Origin: Puniceibacterium antarcticum
GTDB lineage: Bacteria; Pseudomonadota; Alphaproteobacteria; Rhodobacterales; Rhodobacteraceae
NCBI RefSeq assembly: GCF_002760615.1
Contig: NZ_AWWI01000167.1
Location: 1-64,000, forward strand
Direction of reading: 5' to 3'
Length of the DNA: 64,000 bases
Below the pieces are notes generated by a model. That model made no database searches and was not told the origin of the DNA. It worked only from the letters and a program-made list of their open reading frames with translations. Below, in pieces: positions 9,570 through 19,258 of this stretch. A program made the translations under genes and the position numbers. The number at the start of each line of letters is the position of its first letter. Position 1 is the first letter of the stretch.

Positions 9570-10410
9570 AAGCATTTTATGGGACTCGACGTGTCTATGA
9601 AGGAAACGGCCGGCTGCGTTGTGGAAGATGCCGGGCAGCGGATCTGGGAAGGGAGTGTTCCGAGCACGAGCGATGCGATTGCAGGGATCATTCCTGAGAA
9701 GGCCCCGGCTCTGGTTCGAGCAGGTACGCAGACCGGTCCTCAAGCCGCCTGGCTTTGGCATGCCTTGTGGGACAGGGGATCGCAGTCGACTGCATTCACG
9801 CACAGCGTGCTGCTGCCGCCTTGAAGTTGCCAGCCAACAAAACGGATCGCAACGATGCCTTCGGGCTTGTCCGTTTGGTGCACAGTGGCTGGCATGAACG
9901 GGTGGCGATCAAGTCCTTTGACCGTTACCGCATGCGGGCCGTGCTGACGGCGTGGGAGCGTATCGTGCGGATGTGCACGACGATGATCAACCAGATCCGA
10001 GGCTTGGCAAAGACCTTCGGGTTACAGTTATCGGCGGGCAAAGGGCAGGTCTTCGAGCAGTCAGTGCGTCGCGCATTCCCAGACGATGTCGTTTTGAGCG
10101 ATCTGTTCGAAAGCCTTCTGTGGGTGCTGTCAGGACTCACGGACCAGCGCCGGGCATTTGATCGGCAACTTGCTCGCTTCGCACGAGAAGATGAGGCCTG
10201 CCGGATCGTCTCAAGTGCCCCGGTGTCGGCAGTCTTACGGCGATCGCCTTCGTGACGGCTGTGGACGACCCAGCGCGGTTGCGGTCGGACTGTACCGTCG
10301 GTGCCTGTCTTGGGCTGACACCGAAGCGCTATCAGTCGGGCCTCTTGCAATGGTCTTGTCCTCGCTCGCAGCAACATGCTGCTGCTACTCTGAAAATCCA
10401 CTTATCTCAG
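9570..10410 (+). pseudogene. Remnant of an IS110-family transposase, at least two frameshifts
   Basis: Three frames together spell one IS110/IS116-type (DEDD) transposase. From 9579: GLDVSMKETAGCVVEDAG, the N-terminal DEDD segment. From about 9765 in another frame: VDCIHAQRAAAALKLPANKTDRNDAFGLVRL, with the NKTDRNDA hallmark. From about 10216 in the third frame: CPGVGSLTAIAFVTAVDDPARL and LGLTPKRYQSG, the Transposase_20 domain. Two frame changes and a lost C-terminal end mean it is dead. It stops just short of the glnD stop codon, so insertion probably trimmed the groEL-glnD spacer. IS110 elements lack long terminal inverted repeats, and no clear element ends are visible. Confidence 0.85.
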
Positions 10411-10438
10411 CTGTTCAGATCTCCAGAACCACATCTAT

Positions 10439-13246
10439 TCAGGAAATGGCCCTTTGGACGCCTGCATCGATCGCCTCGCGCAACTTCTTTTCCAGAAACT
10501 TCTGTTTGGAGCTGGAGTAGAATTTCAGCCCGAACATGTCCTTGACGTAAAAGGTGTCGACCACCTGTTCCCCAAAAGTCGCGATGACCGCGCTTGCGAT
10601 GTAGACATTATGCGCAGCAAGCGTCCGCGTGAGGTCATAGAGCAGCCCCGGTCGATCACGCGTGTCGACCTCAATCAGGGTATAGATCTCAGACCCTTCA
10701 TTGTCGAAGGTGATCGATGTGGGCACCCTGAACGCGCGTTCACGCTTCTTGATCTTGTCCTTGTCTCTGATCGCCTCGCGAGCCACGATTTCACCGCGCA
10801 GGATCTTGGAAATCATCTGGCGCAGGCGCGGGATGCGCGTGGAGTCATACGGGGAGCCGTCTGCATCCTGAATCCAGAAAGCGGCGGTGGCAAAGCCGTC
10901 CTTTGACGTATAGGTGCGCGCGTCCACAACATTTGCACCGACCAGAGCCAGCGCCCCGGAGAGGCGTGAGAAGATCCCGGGGTGATCGACCAGAGCAAAG
11001 CACACTCGCGTGGCGTCGCGATCTTCGTCGGGGTGAATGTCGATACGTATCTCGTCCGTTCCAAGGTCCTTGAGCAGTTTTGCAAAGATCACATGCGCCG
11101 TGACGTGCAGCCCCTGCCAATAGGTGGGGTAATGCCGCGCCTTTTCGATACGCAGATCCTTGGCATCCCAGTCAGACAGAGCTTCTTTCAGCAGGCGCTT
11201 GGCCTCTGCCCCGCGACGTTCGCGGTTCAGTGCTTCCATTCCGTTTTCAAGGCCGTTGCGGGTCTGTCTGTAGAGCCCGCGCAGCAGCGCAGCCTTCCAG
11301 TTATTCCAGGTGCTGGGGCCAACGCCGCGGATGTCGCAGACGGTCAGAACCAGCAGCAGGTCCAGCCGTTCCCGCGTCTGCACCGCCTTGGCAAAATCAC
11401 GCACCGTGCGCGGATCAGCGATGTCGCGTTTCTGTGCCATGTCGGACATCAGCAGGTGATGCCGGACCAGCCATTCGACAGTTGCAGATTCCTTGGGGTT
11501 CAGGCCCAGGCGCGGCGCGACCTTGCGGGCGATCTGGGCCCCCAGAATGGAATGATCCTCATCTCGTCCTTTGCCGATGTCATGCAGAAGAAGGGCGATA
11601 TACAGGATCTTGCGGTTGACGCCTTCCTTGAGGATCGACGAGGCAACGGGAAGCTCATCGACACGGGCGCCGTTTTCGATTTCGGACAGGTGCCAGATAC
11701 ACTGGATGATATGTTCGTCCACCGTGTAGTGGTGGTACATGTTGAACTGCATCATCGCCACGATGGGTTCGAATTCGGGAATAAATGCGGACAGCACCCC
11801 AAGTTCATTCATCCGGCGCAAGGCGCGATCCGGGTTGCCATGTTTCAGCAGCAGGTCAAGAAAGATGCGCTGCGCCTCCTTGTTCTGGCGCATATCCTCG
11901 TCGATCAGCCGCAGGTTCGCAGCCACCAGTCGCATGGCGTTTGGGTGGATCAGCAGGCCGGTGCGCAGGCCTTCCTCGTACAGGCGCAGGATGTTGACCT
12001 TGTCCGACAGAAACGCCTTGTCGTCGATGATGGTGATGCGGTTGTTGATGACCTCAAAGCCGTCCTTGACCTGCGGCGGCCGTTTGAAGAACCGCATGAG
12101 CAGCGGCGCGTCCTTTGTGTGGTCAGCCTCTAGCGAAGTCAGCAGGATGCGCGTCACATCGCCCACCGACGTGGCATGGCGGAAATAGTGCTGCATGAAA
12201 ATTTCGACCGCGCGGCGTCCGCCCCGGTCTGTATATCCCATAGCCTCAGCGACAGAGACCTGCATGTCGAAAGTCAGCATTTCCAGCGGGCGACCGGCTA
12301 GAAGATGCAAATGACAGCGCACGGCCCAAAGGAATGTCTCGGCCCTCACGAAGGTGGCGTATTCCTCCGGGCTGAACACGCCAAGCCCGACCAGCTTGCC
12401 TGTGTCTTCGGTGTGGTAGACATATTTCGTGATCCAGAACAGCGATTGCAGGTCGCGCAAACCGCCTTTGCCTTCTTTGACATTGGGTTCCACCACATAG
12501 CGCTGCCCGCCCTGCCTTTCATGCCGGGCGTCACGCTCTGCCAGCTTGGCTGCGACAAATTCGCGGGCGGTGCCGTTGAACAGGTCTTTCCACAGCCGGG
12601 TATCCAACTCTTTGGCGAGCGGTGCGTGGCCGATCAGGAACCGCTGTTCCAGCATGGCCGTGCGGATGGTGAAGTCCTCTGCCCCAAGGCGCAGGCAGTC
12701 CTTCACCGTGCGCGAGGAATGACCGACCTTCAGCTTGAGATCCCAGAGCATATAGAGCATCGATTCAATGACGCTCTCGGCCCAGCCGGTGATCTTGTAG
12801 GGGGTGAGAAACAGCAGATCGACATCGGAAAATGGCGCCATTTCGCCGCGACCATAGCCGCCAACGGCCAACACTGCGATCTGTTCGCCCTTGGTCGGGT
12901 TGGCATTGTGGTGGAGCCGTTCTGTCGCAACCTCCCAGGTCAGGGTGATCAGGCAGTCGGTGATCCAGGTGTAGGCGCGGGTGGCGCCGAACGCCTCGAA
13001 CGGATGGTGCGTCAAGGCCGCAGCGATGACCTCCCTCCCGGTGTCGCGGGCGCGACCCAGAATCGCCACGGTCTTTGCACGTACAGCGCGTTCATCTGCG
13101 GCGTCCGCGATCGCGTCCCAAAGCTCGGCGCGCACGGCGGGTCTGTCAAAGATGTCTGCTGCCGGAACGATCAGATCGTCCGGCAGTGAGAGCGTAAGCG
13201 CAGTTTTAGAAACCAGCGCCGCCGAAGCTTCTTGGGGCAGGGTCAA
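10439..13246 (-). CDS. glnD: [Protein-PII] uridylyltransferase / uridylyl-removing enzyme
   Basis: This 935-residue protein has the full GlnD architecture: a nucleotidyltransferase domain with GGYGRGEMAPFSDVDLLFL (residues 129-147), a PII-UTase linker, an HD hydrolase domain with LLLHDIGKGRDEDHS (about 535-550), and two C-terminal ACT domains (DHPGIFSRLSGALALVGANVV and DRPGLLYDLTRTLAAHNVYI). It adds UMP to PII proteins when glutamine is low and removes it when glutamine is high, so it is the main nitrogen sensor. No ATG fits: the apparent start at 13246 is TTG, which overlaps the 3' end of the LpoA-like gene by 41 bp. The true start may differ by a few codons. The IS110 remnant lies just beyond its stop. 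Confidence 0.95.
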   Translation of the reverse strand: MTLPQEASAALVSKTALTLSLPDDLIVPAADIFDRPAVRAELWDAIADAADERAVRAKTVAILGRARDTGREVIAAALTHHPFEAFGATRAYTWITDCLITLTWEVATERLHHNANPTKGEQIAVLAVGGYGRGEMAPFSDVDLLFLTPYKITGWAESVIESMLYMLWDLKLKVGHSSRTVKDCLRLGAEDFTIRTAMLEQRFLIGHAPLAKELDTRLWKDLFNGTAREFVAAKLAERDARHERQGGQRYVVEPNVKEGKGGLRDLQSLFWITKYVYHTEDTGKLVGLGVFSPEEYATFVRAETFLWAVRCHLHLLAGRPLEMLTFDMQVSVAEAMGYTDRGGRRAVEIFMQHYFRHATSVGDVTRILLTSLEADHTKDAPLLMRFFKRPPQVKDGFEVINNRITIIDDKAFLSDKVNILRLYEEGLRTGLLIHPNAMRLVAANLRLIDEDMRQNKEAQRIFLDLLLKHGNPDRALRRMNELGVLSAFIPEFEPIVAMMQFNMYHHYTVDEHIIQCIWHLSEIENGARVDELPVASSILKEGVNRKILYIALLLHDIGKGRDEDHSILGAQIARKVAPRLGLNPKESATVEWLVRHHLLMSDMAQKRDIADPRTVRDFAKAVQTRERLDLLLVLTVCDIRGVGPSTWNNWKAALLRGLYRQTRNGLENGMEALNRERRGAEAKRLLKEALSDWDAKDLRIEKARHYPTYWQGLHVTAHVIFAKLLKDLGTDEIRIDIHPDEDRDATRVCFALVDHPGIFSRLSGALALVGANVVDARTYTSKDGFATAAFWIQDADGSPYDSTRIPRLRQMISKILRGEIVAREAIRDKDKIKKRERAFRVPTSITFDNEGSEIYTLIEVDTRDRPGLLYDLTRTLAAHNVYIASAVIATFGEQVVDTFYVKDMFGLKFYSSSKQKFLEKKLREAIDAGVQRAIS

Positions 13247-14396
13247 GGATTACCACCTGGCTGTTGCGAATTGTCGCGACCGCCAGGCCGCGCTGGTTTG
13301 TTCCGTCCGACAAGAGGCGGAATACACCGCCCGTACCCTGAAAGCCAGACGCTTGCGTCAACGCGCGCCGCGTCAGTGCATCCTTCCGGCCCTGCCCCAC
13401 AAGGGCGCCGATGGCAGCAATGCCATCGTATCCAAGGCCGGCAAGCGCATGTGGCGCACTGCCATAGGCATTTGTGTAGCGCGTTTCAAAGCTGTTGTTC
13501 ATCGCCACGTCGGGCATTGCAAAATAGCTTCCTTCGATTCCGGGCAGGAGGAACGCATCGGGGCGTACATCCCAGCGGGTCAGACCGATATACTGCGTCG
13601 AAGCCGGGCTTATGCCACGTTCTGGCCCGAGCTGCAGCACGACTGAGAGGCCCCCGTCGTAGTTGTCGGTGATGAACATCGCGTTAGCGGCGCCGCTGTC
13701 GACCATGCCCTTGACCTGATTGAGGGCGGAATTGAGGCTTTCGGTGTTCAGCGCGTAGGGCACTGATCCGACCACGGAACCGCCACTGCGGGCGGCTGCG
13801 GCAGTGATGGCATCGCGGCCCAGAGTTCCGGCAACATTGTCGGTGTACAAAACTGCGACATTGCCTTTGCCCTGCCGGGTGGCGTAGCCCATCAGCCGGT
13901 CAGCGGTATTTTCAAATGTCGCGCCCAGCACAAAAAGATTGCCGCCGGCGATCGAGGTGTTGTTGGAAAAGCTCAGAACGCTGATGCCCTCATCCGCGAC
14001 CGCAACGGCGGCGGCATTGGCAGCTTCGCCGAAAAGCGGGCCAAGGATGATCTTGGCGCCTTCGTCCACAGCCAGCTGCGCTTGCGAGGCGGCCATGCTT
14101 GCCTGCCCCCCGGTGTCATAGACGCGCAGGTCAATGCGTGCGCCTTGCAGATCGGTGATGGCAAGACGCACCGCATTTTCCAGACTACGCGCGACAGATC
14201 CCGCGCCAGGATCGGATTTGGGCAGAAGAAGGGCAACCTGCACAGGGGCATTTGTGTCGATCTGCGGCCCGCCAGCGCCGCCCGACCCGCCCAAAGGACC
14301 CGTCATGGAAGCATCGCAGGCGGCAAGCCAAAGGCAGGAAACGAGGACGACCCCGCGGCGGATCACCTTGCGGGCGGTGGACAAAGGGGCAAACAT
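13206..14396 (-). CDS. LpoA/LppC-type penicillin-binding protein activator (periplasmic-binding-fold lipoprotein)
   Basis: This 396-residue protein begins with a lipoprotein signal peptide ending in the lipobox LAAC, so it is probably anchored in the outer membrane through a diacylated cysteine. The rest is a type I periplasmic-binding fold (VQVALLLPKSDPGAG, GAKIILGPLFGEAANAAA, LSFSNNTSIAGGNLFVLG, YDGIAAIGALVGQG) as in LpoA C-terminal domains and Leu/Ile/Val-binding proteins. It is predicted to activate a class A penicillin-binding protein. Head-to-head placement with rsmI, UPF0102 and gshB is a widely conserved order that supports the LpoA call. I chose the ATG at 14396, which has GAGGGAG about 10 bases upstream. 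Confidence 0.82.
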   Translation of the reverse strand: MFAPLSTARKVIRRGVVLVSCLWLAACDASMTGPLGGSGGAGGPQIDTNAPVQVALLLPKSDPGAGSVARSLENAVRLAITDLQGARIDLRVYDTGGQASMAASQAQLAVDEGAKIILGPLFGEAANAAAVAVADEGISVLSFSNNTSIAGGNLFVLGATFENTADRLMGYATRQGKGNVAVLYTDNVAGTLGRDAITAAAARSGGSVVGSVPYALNTESLNSALNQVKGMVDSGAANAMFITDNYDGGLSVVLQLGPERGISPASTQYIGLTRWDVRPDAFLLPGIEGSYFAMPDVAMNNSFETRYTNAYGSAPHALAGLGYDGIAAIGALVGQGRKDALTRRALTQASGFQGTGGVFRLLSDGTNQRGLAVATIRNSQVVILDPAPRSFGGAGF

Positions 14397-14481
14397 GGTG
14401 GACGAACTCCCTCGGGGTTGAGCGCGGCTTTGGCCAGCGTGACGTTGCCGGAAACCATAAACGAGGCGAGGGACAGGTCCA

Positions 14482-15342
14482 ATGGCGAATATAGAAGCGG
14501 GCAAGTTGACGCCGGGTCTTTATCTTGTGGCGGTGCCGATCGGCAATGCACGCGACATCACGCTGCGGGCACTCGATGTTCTGCGCGCGGCAGATGTGCT
14601 GGCGGCAGAGGACACGCGCAGCCTGCGCCGACTGATGGAAATCCACGGCATACCGCTTGGCGACCGTCCGCTGGTTGCCTATCATGATCACAACGGAGAC
14701 CGCGCCAGACCGCGCCTGATGGCGGATATGACCGCTGGTCTTTCGGTGGCTTATGCATCCGAGGCGGGAACGCCGCTGATCTCGGATCCCGGGTTTGACC
14801 TGATGCGCGCCTGTGTCGAAGGGGGAATTCCGGCAACCACCGCGCCCGGCGTTTCAGCGGTGGTGACGGCGCTGACGCTGGCGGGGCTGCCCACAGACCG
14901 TTTTCTGTTTGCAGGGTTCCTGCCGAACGCCAGCGGTGCGCGCAAGACCCAGCTCAAGGCGCTGGCGGATGTGCCCGCAACTCTGGCCTTTTACGAATCG
15001 CCCAAGCGCGTCGCAGCCATGCTGCGGGACGCAGCCGAAGCGCTGGGCGATCGTGATGCGGTTGTGTGCCGGGAATTGACCAAGAAATTCGAGGAATGCC
15101 TGCGCGGCACGCTGTCGTCTTTGTCAGAGTCCCTGATGGATACCAACGTCAAAGGTGAAATCGTGGTCCTGGTGGCGCGTGCGGATTCACCATCTGTTAG
15201 CGAACAGGATGTTACAAAATCCTTGCAAGAGGCGTTGGAAACAATGTCGGTGCGCGATGCGGCGGATTTTGTATCGCAAATGTACCGCCTGCCGCGTCGT
15301 GCGGTGTATCAGCAGGCGATGCAGATTGGTCGGCAGGACTGA
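14482..15342 (+). CDS. rsmI: 16S rRNA (cytidine-1402-2'-O)-methyltransferase
   Basis: This 286-residue protein is a tetrapyrrole-methylase-fold enzyme of the RsmI family: LYLVAVPIGNARDITLRAL, LAAEDTRSLRRLM, ASEAGTPLISDPGFDLMRAC (with the conserved SDAGTP-type loop read here as SEAGTP), and LAFYESPKRVAAML. It 2'-O-methylates C1402 in the decoding centre of 16S rRNA with SAM. The length is normal. It begins 85 bp from the divergent LpoA-like gene and is followed by UPF0102 and gshB, a classic neighbourhood. Confidence 0.94.
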   Translation: MANIEAGKLTPGLYLVAVPIGNARDITLRALDVLRAADVLAAEDTRSLRRLMEIHGIPLGDRPLVAYHDHNGDRARPRLMADMTAGLSVAYASEAGTPLISDPGFDLMRACVEGGIPATTAPGVSAVVTALTLAGLPTDRFLFAGFLPNASGARKTQLKALADVPATLAFYESPKRVAAMLRDAAEALGDRDAVVCRELTKKFEECLRGTLSSLSESLMDTNVKGEIVVLVARADSPSVSEQDVTKSLQEALETMSVRDAADFVSQMYRLPRRAVYQQAMQIGRQD

Positions 15343-15378
15343 CCGCTTGAAAGTTGTGCCGCGTGAAAGAGGTTGGGG

Positions 15379-15774
15379 ATGACTGCCGAGCCTGAGACAC
15401 AGGAACATGGCGCGCGGGACAGGGGTGCTGTCAGCTATCAGGCGGGCCTGTCAGCAGAACTGCGGATTGCACAGGATTACGAACGGCGCGGTTATCCGAT
15501 TGCGTGTCAAAGGTGGCGGGGCAGGGCTGGAGAAATCGACCTGATCGTGCGGGATGGCGACGGCCTTATTTTTGTTGAGGTCAAGAAAAGCCGGACCTTT
15601 GATCGTGCAGCGGAACGTCTGTCGCGGGCTCAGATGCGGCGAATCTATGCGTCTGCTGAGGAGTATCTAAGCACCCAGCCACTTGGCCAGCTGACCGATG
15701 TGCGCTTTGACGTGGCCCTGGTGGATGGGCAGGGGGCTCTTCGCATGATCGAAAACGCCTTCGGACATTTCTAG
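15379..15774 (+). CDS. UPF0102 (YraN) family predicted endonuclease-fold protein
   Basis: This 131-residue protein matches YraN: GLSAELRIAQDYERRGYPIACQRWRGRAGEIDLIVRDGDGLIFVEVKKS. The E...EIDLI...FVEVK pattern is the PD-(D/E)XK nuclease core of the family, with the catalytic Glu, Asp and Glu-x-Lys visible. Function is not settled; some relatives bind or cut DNA. I prefer the ATG at 15379 over a TTG six bases earlier. It lies 36 bp after rsmI and probably shares its transcript. Confidence 0.9.
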   Translation: MTAEPETQEHGARDRGAVSYQAGLSAELRIAQDYERRGYPIACQRWRGRAGEIDLIVRDGDGLIFVEVKKSRTFDRAAERLSRAQMRRIYASAEEYLSTQPLGQLTDVRFDVALVDGQGALRMIENAFGHF

Positions 15775-15837
15775 CCGGCCATTGCACCGCCCTGCGGGTT
15801 GCGCCATGTACTGGTGTGAAACTGCAGGGGATGCGGC

Positions 15838-16773
15838 ATGAAAATCGCCTTTCAGATGGACCCGATTGGTCCGATCAATATCAATGCGGACAGCACGTTC
15901 CGCCTTGCCGAAGAAGCGCAGGCGCGTGGGCATGAGCTGTTCTATTATACGCCTGACCATCTGGCCTATGAAGAGGGGAAGATCACCGCTCGGGGACAGT
16001 CGCTGAAAGTGCAGCGCGTGGTCGGTGACCATGCTCTTCTGGGCGAGATGGAGACGGTGGATCTTTCGGGGTTCGACGTGGTCTGGCTGCGTCAGGATCC
16101 GCCTTTCGACATGCATTACATCACCTCGACGCATCTTCTGGACCGTCTGGCGCCCGGAACGCTTGTGGTCAACGATCCGTTCTGGGTGCGTAACTACCCT
16201 GAAAAACTGATGGTACTGGATTTCCCGCATCTGACACCGCCCACCACCATTGCACGTGATCTTCAGACGATACGCGATTTCAAGGCGCGGCATGGCGATG
16301 TCATCCTCAAGCCGCTTTACGGGAACGGCGGCGCGGGTGTGTTCCGGCTGGATGCCAATGACCGCAACCTCAGTTCGCTGCACGAACTCTTTACGGGATT
16401 TAGTCGCGAGCCGCTGATCGTGCAGAAATATCTGCCCGCCGTGACCAAGGGTGACAAGCGCGTTATCCTGGTGGATGGCGAAGTGGTTGGCGCGATCAAC
16501 CGGGTGCCCGCTGAAGGCGAGGTTCGCTCGAACATGCATGTGGGCGGACGCCCGGAAAAGGTTGCCCTGACCGAACGTGACCGCGAGATCTGTGCCACTA
16601 TCGGCCCGCGGCTGAAAGAAAAGGGTCAGATCTTTGTTGGGATCGACGTCATTGGCGACTACCTGACCGAGATCAACCTGACATCACCCACCGGCATTCA
16701 GGAGCTGGAACGTTTTGACGGTGTCAATATTGCCGAAAAGATCTGGCACGCCATCGAAGCGCGGCGTGCATGA
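15838..16773 (+). CDS. gshB: Glutathione synthetase
   Basis: This 311-residue protein is a bacterial Gsh[21 protein letters not shown] at the N-terminus (pre-ATP-grasp domain), [17 protein letters not shown], and the ATP-grasp part with [51 protein letters not shown] and the metal-binding [18 protein letters not shown] segment (read here [15 protein letters not shown]). It joins gamma-glutamylcysteine and glycine at the expense of ATP in the cytosol. Its stop overlaps the start of the next hydrolase (ATGA), so the two are translationally coupled. Confidence 0.96.
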   Translation: MKIAFQMDPIGPININADSTFRLAEEAQARGHELFYYTPDHLAYEEGKITARGQSLKVQRVVGDHALLGEMETVDLSGFDVVWLRQDPPFDMHYITSTHLLDRLAPGTLVVNDPFWVRNYPEKLMVLDFPHLTPPTTIARDLQTIRDFKARHGDVILKPLYGNGGAGVFRLDANDRNLSSLHELFTGFSREPLIVQKYLPAVTKGDKRVILVDGEVVGAINRVPAEGEVRSNMHVGGRPEKVALTERDREICATIGPRLKEKGQIFVGIDVIGDYLTEINLTSPTGIQELERFDGVNIAEKIWHAIEARRA

Positions 16774-17669
16774 GCTGGCAGCTGCGTCTGCTCAATACGC
16801 AGATGCGGCTGTTTGCCAAACCCCGGTTGCGGCGCACCCTGGGGCCCGAAGAGGCGGATCGCGACTTTGCCCGCACGGCGCGGTGGCTGTTCCGCGCGCC
16901 GCCCTATTTACGCCACCTCAAACGGCCAGGCGGCCTGCACTGGATCAGCGCCGGGACCTGTGACCCGGGGCGGGTAATCCTCTACCTGCACGGGGGCGCC
17001 TATATTTCCGGTCACCCACGGACGCATCTTGGGCTGTTGGGGCGGCTGTCGCAACTCAGCGGGATCGAGGTGTGTGCGCCCCGTTACCGGCTGGCCCAGC
17101 AGGCAAGATTTCCCGCCGCCTTTGACGATGCCGTCGCCGCCTTCCAGCGGCTTGAAACTTTGGGATATCACCCCCGGGACATCGTCCTTGGGGGCGATTC
17201 GGCCGGTGGTGGGCTGATGCTTGCGTTGCTCGCCTGGTGCTGCGCAAGGGGGACGGTGCCCCGCGCGGTCTTTGCCTTTTCCCCTTGGACGGATCTGGCG
17301 GGGACAGGTGACAGCCTGAAGTCAAACCAGAGCCGTGACGCCCTTTTGCCGGTCGAGCGTATGGCCGAACTGGTCGAGATCTACATGCAAGACGCGGATC
17401 GGTGCGATCCGCGCGCCTCTCCGCTTTACGCGGACTTTCCCGGCGCGCCGCCTGTTCTGATCCAGCTCAGCGACACCGAAGTTCTGCGCGACGACGGGCT
17501 GCGGATGGCAGAGCGGCTGCGCAGCTTTGGCGCAAATGTCACTGTCGAGCGCGAGGCGGATTGCCCCCATGTCTGGCAGATCTTTGATGGCTGGCTGCCA
17601 GAGGCGCGCGTCAGTCTGTGCCATGTTGCACGTTTTATTCAGGTGTCATTCACCGACATCAGCCGATAG
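16770..17669 (+). CDS. Alpha/beta hydrolase, hormone-sensitive-lipase (fold-3) type
   Basis: This 299-residue protein has the family's [13 protein letters not shown] oxyanion-hole motif (HGG, around residues 74-76) and the nucleophile elbow [31 protein letters not shown] segment supplies the catalytic Asp region, and a histidine in DCPHVWQ completes the triad. It is probably a carboxylesterase on small acyl esters; the natural substrate is unknown. It starts inside the gshB stop codon, suggesting co-expression with glutathione synthesis. Its last 31 bp overlap, tail to tail, the end of the comM-like gene on the other strand. Confidence 0.85.
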   Translation: MSWQLRLLNTQMRLFAKPRLRRTLGPEEADRDFARTARWLFRAPPYLRHLKRPGGLHWISAGTCDPGRVILYLHGGAYISGHPRTHLGLLGRLSQLSGIEVCAPRYRLAQQARFPAAFDDAVAAFQRLETLGYHPRDIVLGGDSAGGGLMLALLAWCCARGTVPRAVFAFSPWTDLAGTGDSLKSNQSRDALLPVERMAELVEIYMQDADRCDPRASPLYADFPGAPPVLIQLSDTEVLRDDGLRMAERLRSFGANVTVEREADCPHVWQIFDGWLPEARVSLCHVARFIQVSFTDISR

Positions 17670-19153
17670 CTCAAAGCCTCGGCCACGTGGGGGCGTTGAA
17701 TCTTTTCGGTGCCGTCCAGATCGGCGATGGTGCGCGCCACCCTGAGGACACGATGATAGCCCCGCGCCGACAGGCCGAACCGGTCCGCGGCGCGGCGCAT
17801 CAGGTCGTGGCTTTCGCTGTCATGGGCGCAGACTTCCTCGAGCCTCTGTCCCTGCACATCGGCATTGGTGCGCAGGCCCGGCTGGTCGCCATAGCGCAGG
17901 GTCTGCACCGCGCGGGCGGTGGCCACCCGTTCCGCCACCGTGGTGGATGGGTCACCCGAGGGCGGCAGGTCGAGATCGCGAAACGCGACAGGCGGCACTT
18001 CGATGCGCATATCGAAACGGTCCATCAGCGGGCCGGAAATACGGCCCAGATAATCCTCGCCACAGATCGGTGCGCGCGAACAGGCCTTTGCCGCATCGGC
18101 AAGATAGCCGCATTTGCAGGGATTTGCGGCGGCGATCAGCATGAAGCGGCAGGGATAGGTGATATGCGCGTTTGCCCGGGCGACCATGACCTCGCCCATC
18201 TCGATCGGCTGGCGCAAGGTTTCCAGCACCGTACGGGGGAATTCCGGAAATTCATCCATGAACAGCACACCATTGTGCGCCAGACTGATTTCCCCGGGCT
18301 GCGCCCGCTTGCCACCACCCACGATGGCCGCCATCGACGCGGTGTGGTGCGGTTCGCGGAACGGCCGTGCCCGTGAAATGCCACCTTCGTCCAGGAGCCC
18401 GGCAAGCGAGTGGATCATCGAGGTTTCCAGCGCCTCAACCGCCGTGAGTGGGGGCAGGATACCGGGAAGGCGGGCGGCCAGCATGGATTTTCCCGACCCG
18501 GGAGAGCCGATCAGCATCAGATGGTGACGCCCCGCCGCCGCGATTTCCAAGGCCCGTTTGGCCCGTTCCTGGCCTTTGATGTCGCGCAGGTCGCGTCCGG
18601 TGGGGCTTGGGCGCACCTCGCCCGCAGTGCTGGGCGACAGGATGCTGCGTCCGGTGAAATGGTGGATCAACTCCATCAGGTTGGCCGGCGCCAGCACGGT
18701 ACAGGCTTCGACCCAGGCGGCCTCTGCCCCGGAAGCGCGCGGACAGATCAGGATACGGTCATTTTCTGCGGCGTTCATAGCAGCGGGCAGCGCCCCGTGC
18801 ACCGCGACCAGAGAGCCGTCCAGCGACAATTCCCCCAACGACACCAGCTGCGCCACCTCGTCGCAGGGGATGACATCCAGCGCCGACAGAAGGGCCAGCG
18901 CGATGGGCAGGTCGAAATGCGACCCCTCCTTTGGCAGGTCTGCAGGGGAAAGGTTGATGGTGATCCGTTTTGACGGCAGCGCAATCGCGATCGAGGTCAG
19001 CGCCGCGCGCACCCGGTCGCGGGCTTCGGATACGGCCTTGTCCGGCAGGCCAACGATCGAAAAGGACGGCAGGCCAGGGGTCACGGCGCATTGCACCTCG
19101 ACGGGACGGGCCTCCACGCCTTCGAACGCGACGGTATAGGAAGTCGCGACCAT
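17639..19153 (-). CDS. comM: YifB/ComM-family AAA+ ATPase (Mg-chelatase-like)
   Basis: This 504-residue protein has the three-part ComM structure: an N-terminal Lon-protease-like ChlI domain (YTVAFEGVEARPVEVQC, GLPSFSIVGLPDKAVSEARDRVRAAL), a central AAA+ domain with Walker A GSPGSGKSMLAARLPGILPPL and Walker B GVLFMDEFPEF, and a C-terminal Mg_chelatase_C domain. A Cys-rich insertion (NPCKCGYLADAAKACSRAPICGEDYLGRISGPLMDRFD) is typical. In naturally competent bacteria ComM is a hexameric helicase that extends branch migration during transformation. It is monocistronic here. Its stop lies 31 bp inside the convergent hydrolase gene. Confidence 0.93.
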   Translation of the reverse strand: MVATSYTVAFEGVEARPVEVQCAVTPGLPSFSIVGLPDKAVSEARDRVRAALTSIAIALPSKRITINLSPADLPKEGSHFDLPIALALLSALDVIPCDEVAQLVSLGELSLDGSLVAVHGALPAAMNAAENDRILICPRASGAEAAWVEACTVLAPANLMELIHHFTGRSILSPSTAGEVRPSPTGRDLRDIKGQERAKRALEIAAAGRHHLMLIGSPGSGKSMLAARLPGILPPLTAVEALETSMIHSLAGLLDEGGISRARPFREPHHTASMAAIVGGGKRAQPGEISLAHNGVLFMDEFPEFPRTVLETLRQPIEMGEVMVARANAHITYPCRFMLIAAANPCKCGYLADAAKACSRAPICGEDYLGRISGPLMDRFDMRIEVPPVAFRDLDLPPSGDPSTTVAERVATARAVQTLRYGDQPGLRTNADVQGQRLEEVCAHDSESHDLMRRAADRFGLSARGYHRVLRVARTIADLDGTEKIQRPHVAEALSYRLMSVNDT

Positions 19154-19258
19154 GCCGCCCCTCTTGTCCTTGATGAGCCAAGGGTGGGGCGGGCATGGTT
19201 AGTGAACGGTTAATTTCTCCGTGCCGGTGTTAACTAAATCTGCTGTCACGCTTCCGGC

